Of a stretch of DNA of 64,000 nucleotides, positions 56,982 through 64,000 are shown piece after piece; the stretch's first letter is position 1; every line of letters begins with the position of its first letter. Origin of the DNA: Erodium maritimum (Eukaryota; Streptophyta; Magnoliopsida; Geraniales; Geraniaceae); NCBI GenBank assembly GCA_963921825.1, contig OY997590.1:56782012-56846011 (forward strand). The letters are read 5' to 3'. A program made the position numbers and the translations under genes. The notes under the pieces were generated by a model. That model was given only the letters and a program-made list of their open reading frames with translations, made no database searches and had not been told where the DNA came from.

Positions 56982-58525
56982 TTGATCTACAACAGATAAA
57001 ATTCAATCAGTAAACTGAATAAATTTTATGAAGATCAAGCTTAAACACCAACAATCAATTCTAAACCTTTAGAATCTGAAACCAAGATCCTTGATTCACT
57101 CGATTAAGCTGAACTAATGCTCACCACTTAATCGAGCTATGTAGGTAGGACTCCATCCAATCACATCCAATGTGACTCCTGGCTAGGGTATGTACTTATG
57201 TACACGACTTACCCTATCTGTTACCCTAGCTCAACCTCAGGCTGAGAATCGTAGTCGGGTCCACCAATTTTCAACTATGGCTCGTCACTATGTAGGTGCT
57301 CCGCTAATGCGCACGACACCCACATATGTCGTCCAAACCTACTACCCCGCTTTCCCATGGATGCTCCGCTAATGCGCACGACACCCATAGGACGGGGAGG
57401 TAGTAAGGTGTTGATGATTGGGAGGTATCGGACATGACCCGCTTTTACTTGTCCAGTTGTGTTCAAAACTTTGGCACATCCTAGATGCGATGAGCACATC
57501 AACTACATTCCAAATGCAATGATGCCTCAAATTACATCCAATGTAATTCTTCCTTTGAACCCGTCAACTACATCCAATGCAATGACGGTTCTAAGGGTTC
57601 ACACACAAGGATTAAAATTCCAATTTTATCTTTGCATGTGAGGTGATATGCTCGGTAAATAAAGTTAAGCATGCAATTCTAAAGCACATAGAATTAATCA
57701 TGCATAAACTAAACCAAGCATAAAGCGATAAATGTGCACATAATAGCCCCCTAAACTAACTCCCACAAGCTTCTTGAGCTCCACCGACTCCAAGCCGATG
57801 CCAACACCCGAAAAGCCACCAAATGACCTTTTCGCCCTTTCTTCGTCTTGAGTAAAATATTACAATTTAATACACGACTCGCAGGTCGGGAATAAATAAA
57901 TATTACAAACAAGTGGTTCGACGACCACACCTTGAAATAATAATTACACGCTAACTCTAACGGCTCGCAGACCGTGAAAAGCGATAAATAATTAAATCGA
58001 GCTCGGGGCTATTATGTACACCATGCCAACATCACATCACACATCGTGTTATCAAACAAGCATGTTATCAAACATCATGTGATTTTCCGGTTTTAATTAA
58101 TAGCCAAGTTTCGAAATTTTTTGATGCTCGGTTTATCGAAACCGTTCAAAAATGAAACTTTTGAACATTTGATCTTCGAGTTCGTCATGACGGTTCCAAA
58201 CTCGTCATAACTAACAAAACGGTTTAGCCTTGGCATATCAACCATCCAATGGTCATGCTTGGCCTAGCTCCGTCCAACGGAGCCCCGTTCGGTCCCGGTT
58301 TCGGCTCCCCGAGAGTCCCGCTCCCGAGACCCGAAAAATCAAAAAAAAATTCAAAATTTCCAGATTTGAAATAATTTTCAAAAATTCATTTTACATGCAT
58401 TAAATCCATAAACAATAATTTAAAACATGTTATCAAACAATTTAGCAAAACAACATGCCAAAACCGAAACTTTCAAGCAAAACCGAAACTTTGAACACCG
58501 TCTTGTGAATCCCGAAGGTAGCACG
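56982..58525 (-). other. Long untranslated leader of copia copy 2
   Basis: Non-coding, collinear with 40902-42443 of copy 1 and nearly identical to it, including the repeated GCTCCGCTAATGCGCACGAC. Confidence 0.7.
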
Positions 58526-58537
58526 GCTCTGATACCA
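58526..58537 (-). other. Primer binding site of copia copy 2, tRNA-iMet type
   Basis: The minus strand reads TGGTATCAGAGC one base after the 5' LTR at 58539. Confidence 0.93.
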
Positions 58538-58538
58538 C

Positions 58539-60226
58539 TGTTGGGTCTCGAGGTAGGGTTGGAGATGAACCAACTCGCAGCGGAAAATCGATGAAAACCA
58601 AGAGACGATTAAAACCATGAAACAACTAACAAAGAATGGATTCACAAGAGAAAAATTCAGCACTAGTTCTTACCAAAACAAGAACACCGGTTAACGAATG
58701 ATTGGCTTGAGTCTCCAAGACGCCTACGTATCCACATGGGAATCAAAGCCACGTAGTTCTTCTCTTTGAGGACTCAAGAACACAAACATGGAGGTGGAAA
58801 CTAGCCAAACCCGAAATGGCCATGGAAGAGGGAGAGAAAATGTGTTTCCTATTCTTGTCTTGTGTTTGTTATGTTGAAAAAAGATGACTTAAACATAACA
58901 AAACCCATACTTGTCCAACTAAAGGCATGGGACAAGTATGGTGTCAAGTAAGGTGTAAATAGGACAAAGTATGGCAAGACAAGATTGGGTTAGGTGGTGA
59001 ATCACCAACACCTTAATCCTTGTCTTGCTTACTTAGTACTAATTAATCAAGACTTGATTAATTAGTTCCATGGGCCTTGGTTGCATGGGCCTTTCATGGG
59101 CCTCTTGGAACATGGCCCGTGGCCATTTCCAACGAGGTCCCGTGATTCGCTCATCGCCTCCAAGCCTTCCATACCGGAAATGTCCAACATTATCCGACGC
59201 GATCAATCCCAAGACTCCAAGCCTTGTCTCGATCCGTAAAGTCCTATTCACTTACGGGCACATGACCCAAAACCCAATTTTGGTCATGTCCCGAGACAAC
59301 TCCCTTTTGGCCATTCTCCATAAATGTGTCAATGAGTTTCATCCTCCGGTGTGACCCTTAGGTTTATGCATGTCAATAGATCAACATAAAATCCCATTTT
59401 ACTTGATCCTATTTAAGTGGCAACTAACGAGACTTTAGTATTGCCCGACATTACATAACGAATCGACCCTGTCGATTCTAACCTTTCCGTCGTCCCTGTC
59501 ATTATCCTTTTATCTCCGATATCCTGATTGAGATAAGGCATAGAGCCGTCATCCTTATTATTCTCAATCACCGTTCCTTGATATGTGAGATGACTGAAGA
59601 TATGATACCCAGTATCATGTGCATGGCCATGCTATTCTTCCAGTCACTCTCGATCAAGTGGCCGAGAACCGATATCTTTCCCATACCTTAGTATGAGGGA
59701 TAAATCCCTTAGCCGTCTTTCGTGTCACTCATGTAGCCCGTCCCCAAGCCAATCCTGGCCGTTATAGAAGCCCTGTTACGGACAACGTTAGGCTCAGGTC
59801 AAACTCAGTTGTTGACTACATAGCGATCACAAAGACTCCTTGGTCTAAGGATACATGACAAGCTACAACACTGAATATGTTCATGACTTAATCTATGGCA
59901 CATATTCAGGGCGGGTCGTCCAATATCATGTCCCACATGATATCTATGATCAGACTCCGGAATCCCATTCCAATGACTAACAGAACGTAAGCCATAAAGA
60001 GCCATCTTTCATACTAGTCGCTTCTAGTGAAGCTTTGTTGACTAGGGACCCATCGAGTGTGATCTATCTCGATCTATGGTTCTATTCGCATGGTGGGCAT
60101 AGATCAGAGCACACATCGATATATTACTCCAACACATAAGTAATATAAAGCCGCTTTGATTTTATTGCTAACGATGATATATACATTTGGACATTTAGGA
60201 TTGAACTACGGGCACTAAGACTAACA
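58539..60226 (-). repeat. 5' LTR of copia copy 2
   Basis: 1688 bp, followed by TSD GCAAC (60227-60231). Confidence 0.95.
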
Positions 60227-60231
60227 GCAAC

Positions 60232-60587
60232 TTCACCCAAAAATTCATTGAAAAACATTTCCCTAACCATGCCTTAACTTCTTGCAAGATAGGGATGTCA
60301 TTTCCAATTAACAGTATTTCATCTACATACAACACTAAGAATACGATCACGCTCCCACTAACCTTCTTGTACGCACAAGGCTCGTCTTCGTTCTTGATGA
60401 ATCCAAACTCTTTGACTGACTCATTAAAATGAAGATTCCAACTCCGAGAAACCTGCTTCAATCCATAAATGGATTTTTGCAGCTTGCATACCTTTCTAGG
60501 GTTCTCAAGATCGACAAAACCTTCAGGTTGTGTCAAGTACACATCCTCAAGTAAGTTCCCATTAAGGAACGTTGTTTTGACATCCAT
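60232..60587 (-). pseudogene. RT core of the third copia element, YVDE instead of YVDD
   Basis: The minus-strand frame reads [34 protein letters not shown] and [15 protein letters not shown]. The second catalytic Asp of the YVDD box is Glu (codon 60318-60320). The frame is cut at KCFSMN by insertion of copia copy 2 and resumes in 51764-50872. It is inactive. Confidence 0.85.
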
Positions 60588-61380
60588 TTGTCATATCTCA
60601 TAGTCATAATATGCAATTATGGAAAGGAGAATCCGAAAGGATTTGATCATCACTACTGGTGAGAAAGTTTCATCATAGTCTACACCATGAGTTTATCTCA
60701 AACCATTCGCAACCAGCCTAGATTTGTAGGTATGTACATTACCATCCATGCTTGTCTTCTTCTTGAAGACCCACTTGCATCCAATGGTTTTAAACCGTCT
60801 ATCGATTCGATCAAGTTCCAAACTTGATTATCATGTATGGATTGTGTCTCAGATTTCATGGCCTTATGTCATTTCTCAGAGTTGGGATTGTTAATATCCT
60901 CTTGGTAGGATATGGGTTCATCTTCATCCACAACTATCACGTCATTATTCTTCAAAACGAGAAACTCATATCTCATAGGGGCTTGACGTGTCCTATCTGA
61001 CCTCCTTGGCACATATGGCACAACTTCAGGTACTACACTCACTTGTTCATGTACTTGAGTAACCATTTAAGGCACAATGCTACTTTTTGGGTTTCTAACT
61101 TCTCAAAGTTCAATAGATCTTCCACTATCTCCTTTGGAAATAAACTCGCTTTCCAAAAAGACGTCATTCCGAGCAACAAACACTTTGTTCTCCGTAGCAT
61201 TGTATAAGTAATATCCTTTAGTTTCCTTAGGAAATCCCTTATTCGATTTGGGTGCTAACTTATCTGATATTAGACGCTTCACATAAGTTACACATCCCCA
61301 TATCTTTAGAAAAGATAAAATAGGAACCTTCCATATCCACATCTCATATGATGTCTTATTTATTGCCTTTGATGGTACTC
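60588..61380 (-). pseudogene. Integrase C-terminal to RT N-terminal region of the third copia element
   Basis: Frame 61342-61103 reads ILSFLKIWGCVTYVKRL and GYYLYNATENKVFVARN. Frame 61066-60869 reads VPRRSDRTRQAPMRYEFL and SYQEDINNPNSEK, the linker before RT. Multiple stops lie between these frames. Confidence 0.8.
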
Positions 61381-63368
61381 TGTTGATCTCAATTAGTACA
61401 TATAACGCTTTCTCTCTCTAAGCCAAAACACTCCCTTTTGTAACCTTAGCCTTCGTACCCTTTTGTACTCGTCGTCACCTGAGACGGCCACGACTTTGGC
61501 CGTGGTTGTTGTTGGTGGCGACTCCCTCTACCGTTCTTACTTTACCCCTCCTCTTAGATTCCCCCCTCCCTTGATTTCCCCGTCCTATCCTATCTTGCCT
61601 GAAGCGTTTGGTAAGGTCCTCGTTCTATTCCAATTGGCCAATCTTGATTGTCTCTCTTCGGCTACCGACTCTACGGGTTCTTCTCGACGCCAGATCGAGA
61701 CTTATTGGGCTTGATTTTTCTCAAGAAGGAGGAAGGGACTTGGTATCGTCCTTTGCTCGTGGCTCGTGAAGTTGTAGACAGGTGCTCCGTCCGGCGAGTC
61801 CTTCGTGCTCGTCTTTGGCTGGAGGTTTTGTCTCTGGGAAATTTTTCCCTTCAATCCAGCACGTGTCTCCGGTTTCTTTGTGCCTCATCTTCGGCATGGC
61901 TCTGCTCTGCCTCCCAGGTCTGCCTCCAGGTCCCCCTCCCTGTTTGGTTTTCATATGGTTTCTTGTTTAGGTTTCTGGTTTAGTTTGGTGTTTGTCTGGT
62001 CCCGTCCGATGAACTATGGTGAGATGTGGGGGTCAGGCTTTTAGGCGCACATGGCCTATGTTGGGTTCGGTGGCGGTTCCCGTATTTTTAACGGTGATGC
62101 GCCCGTGCTTCACTGTTTGTCCGACTGGAACTATTGTTTGGACGGTTAGATTTGGTGTTGTGGAATTTTGGTCCAGTTCTCGCTTCAGGCAACTACCCCG
62201 ACCTTGCTGCCCCGGTGCGGGTGGTTCGGTTTGCCCGGTTTTCCGTCTGATTTCCGTTGTCTCTTTAGCCCCAACGTCGTTGTTGCTTCCTCTCGCACCT
62301 ACAACTCCGATTTCTTTGATTTGTAGCTTCTTTATCCTCTGTTTATCTGATGAAGCTGAGTGTTTCCGATCGATGATGGTCGGATATTTGGTTGATAGAA
62401 GATCAATCGGTGGAGAAGAAGCCGTGAATTTTGGAACTTGGATCTCAATGCTAATTTGGTGTGTGACTAGTCGTTTCGTTGGGATTTCTGTAGTCTCATC
62501 CTCTCCAGGTTCTTTTTCCCTTCACCTTTCTTACTTAGAACTTGTCTTATCTTTTTCTTATTCGAAGAAGAGAAAGATTTGGATCAGTAATAATCCCCCT
62601 TGTGGGTCGTCCAGAGTATTGGCTCTTGGCGGGTTATCGGTTATCCGAGTTATCCGAGCAGTGCTTGGTAGGTTAGGTTCGAGGTTCTCGTTGAGTTATT
62701 TGTCACTCGTCTACCAATATCATTATCTGGTTGGTTCGACTGAGCTCATTTTTGAATCCCTTTTATTCGTTCCTCCTCCGACGGTTTTAGGGCCACTCAC
62801 TTCTGGCTCCTCGTTTGGGTCGACCAGTGGTGTTGGATTTGGTCGGGCTCTCCTAGTGAGAGTTGAGTAGTTCTCGGTGCGGCCTTCCGAGAATTGGTGC
62901 GGTGGTGAGTGCCCTCGCGTCTTCCCGCGGAGGTTAGAGATTTCATTTACTATTGTAACTTTGGACAGTTTGGTGGAAGCTCGGTGTTGGCAAGCGTTTG
63001 GTCTTTTGAGCTTAACGGTGGTTAAATCTATGTTATTTAGACCTTTGTTGTTTTTTCAGGGTTAATTGGTTGGTATTTGGGGGGGGGGGGGGGGGGGGGT
63101 TAGACTTGTTATCTTCTTCTTGTTTGTTCCCCTTGTAGGGATTGGTTGAGGCTGAGCGTTGACGTTAGTGCTCTTGTCTGTACTTGGTTTGCTGTTTTCT
63201 TCTCGGAAGAAAAATCTAGATTGTTAGGCCTTGTTTACCCTTTTTCGGGCCTGTTTGAGGGGCCCTTGCTGCCTTGCTCATGTTCTGTTCCGCGGTTTTC
63301 TCCCATGTGTCCCTTTTTTTCATCCCGTAAGCATTGGATTATTATTAATATATTTGCTTCTCAAAAAA
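61381..63368 (+). mobile_element. Retroposon-like insertion (LINE-derived?) with A6 tail and G21 run
   Basis: The segment interrupts the integrase of the third copia element. It is T-rich on the plus strand and has long plus-strand frames (for example 62016-62870) whose translations are Ser/Leu/Val-rich without a known domain. Its 3' end, ATTATTAATATATTTGCTTC followed by TCAAAAAA, is the 3' phrase of plant LINEs. Both flanks show TGGTACT(C/T)TGTT, but this also encodes the same integrase residues, so it may not be a target duplication. The start is uncertain. Confidence 0.5.
63079..63099 (+). repeat. Poly-G run, 21 bases
   Basis: Uninterrupted G from 63079 to 63099. It can form a G-quadruplex and is prone to sequencing or assembly length error. 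Confidence 0.9.
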
Positions 63369-63560
63369 TGGTACTTTGTTCAATATGAATGCACCAGTTT
63401 CTAGAGCATGTCCTCAAAATGAGATTGGTAGATCAATATTACTCATCATAGACCGAACCATATCCAATATAGTTCGATTCCTACGTTTAGAATCCTCATT
63501 CCATTGTGGTGTTATTGGAGGAGTTAGTTGAAAAATGATCCCACAATCTTTCAGATGATC
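63369..63560 (-). pseudogene. Integrase core fragment of the third copia element
   Basis: The minus-strand frame reads HLKDCGIIFQLTPPITPQWN, then RRNRTILDMVRSMMSNIDL, the end of the copia integrase core. The position before RRNRT that should be Glu is Lys. The ISF is followed by a stop. Upstream (above 63560) the sequence changes to an unrelated Ser/Lys-rich frame. Confidence 0.75.
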
Positions 63561-64000
63561 TGTAGGAACTTCCTGAGCCATTACTTGAATGGAAATAGAG
63601 TCCCCGCCAACGTCTACTTGTACACCGACCTTCCCGTCACCAACAGACAACCCAACCGGAGCAACGCTTGCAGTAGCTTCCGAAGATCGTTTATGGTTCC
63701 TTGATTGCGTCAGAGGGTGCCTTCCTACAATCTTCGACAAGCCCTTAACTATAACCTATCGAGCAGGCTTCGTACCTTTGGATGTGTCAACCTAACGAGC
63801 AGGCTTCTTGCCTTTTCCTGTAATAACTCGTCGTTTACTTGTGGCTAGCTCTGAGACCTTCTTAGTCGAGGAAACATCAACTCTACCTCTTGATTTTCCT
63901 CGTGAGTTAACAACTCTTCCCTTTGATTCTCTGTGTGATGAAACTGCAACTACTTTACAATAGTCATCATACAAGGAGATCGATGTAGTACAAAAGGACG
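63561..64000 (-). other. Unassigned Ser/Lys/Arg-rich frames at the window edge
   Basis: Minus-strand translation is rich in Ser, Lys, Arg and Val (for example GKSRGRVDVSSTKKVSELAT), with stops. It may be an ORF1-type C-terminus of a retroposon joined to the copia integrase. The window ends before this can be resolved. Confidence 0.35.

Larger units (their letters stand above)
51765..60226 (-). mobile_element. Ty1/copia element, copy 2 (8462 bp), YVDD-deleted, TSD GCAAC
   Basis: LTRs are at 51765-53452 and 58539-60226 (both 1688 bp). Read side by side they differ at one base (A versus G in GCTTTAATTTT near the inner right end). TSD GCAAC lies at 51760-51764 and 60227-60231. A primer site (58526-58537) and polypurine tract (53453-53465) are present. 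It is the most recent insertion in the window. The internal region is 5086 bp and holds gag, protease, integrase, RT and RNase H in copia order, all damaged. Confidence 0.95.
49845..63560 (-). mobile_element. Third copia element, different family, interrupted twice
   Basis: The 3' LTR is at 49845-50859 (1015 bp, starts TGTTATATTCTAGGG, ends AAAACTAACA) with a polypurine tract at 50860-50871. Its pol is split: RNase H and the end of RT lie at 50860-51759, the rest of RT at 60232-60587, further pol at 60860-61380 and integrase at 63370-63560. Copia copy 2 (51765-60226) sits inside the RT and a retroposon-like insert sits inside the integrase. The 5' LTR lies outside the window or is lost. Confidence 0.8.

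Noticed and set aside
62016-62870. 284-codon plus-strand frame as a host gene
   Set aside because: Composition is low in charged residues with no domain, and it lies within a retroposon-like insert. Kept only as part of that element.

Overview
This window is nuclear DNA of a flowering plant, most likely a dicot with a repeat-rich genome. The reasons are one intron-bearing nuclear gene for a plastid enzyme, plant-type LTR retrotransposons with tRNA-iMet or tRNA-Asp primer sites, plant LINEs, a pogo/Emigrant-type DNA transposon end and AT-rich spacers. I see no bacterial or organellar genes, no rRNA or tRNA genes and no CRISPR array. I cannot name the species.

One host gene is certain: the plastidial (L-type) alpha-glucan phosphorylase gene PHO1/PHS1 on the minus strand, 7310-15037. 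All 15 coding exons can be placed at GT-AG boundaries and join into an uninterrupted 948-residue protein with a transit peptide and the pyridoxal-phosphate lysine. Intron 1 is swollen by a complete 2.3-kb gag-only LTR retrotransposon (TR-GAG type) with 381-bp LTRs and a 5-bp target duplication. Intron 7 (93 nt, no stop, phase 0) could be retained in frame.

Positions 1-7250 are intergenic: an old LTR remnant with degenerate tandem repeats, a cluster of CACTA-like short repeats, and a MITE with 56-bp arms. Positions 15038-20825 hold a 3151-bp solo LTR (TSD TTACG) carrying an internal tandem array. Positions 20826-36010 are a nest: a pogo-like transposase remnant lies on both sides of a degraded Athila/Tat-like element. 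That element is interrupted by a truncated chromovirus-like element (2.5-kb LTR plus gag remnant) and by a 3336-bp LINE with a perfect 17-bp TSD.

Positions 36558-64000 are dominated by one Ty1/copia family with 1688-bp LTRs. It has two full elements (36558-44144, TSD TCCTC; 51765-60226, TSD GCAAC), one solo LTR (45984-47670, TSD GGGCA) and one inverted LTR (47704-49390). The solo and inverted LTRs form a 1.7-kb palindrome with a 33-bp spacer. The second full element sits inside the reverse transcriptase of a third, different copia element, which is itself interrupted by a retroposon-like insert with a 21-G run.

The most interesting signal is that the two full copia copies inserted independently yet share the same damaging changes: protease DTG to DTM, integrase D to N and E to K, and loss of the last cysteine of the gag zinc knuckle. 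One also lacks the YVDD motif and the other lacks most of the RT. The YVDD-less copy has LTRs that differ at one base in 1688. This points to a recently mobile non-autonomous family moved in trans. Around it, gag-only, fused gag-protease and RT-less LINE elements show the same parasitic theme.
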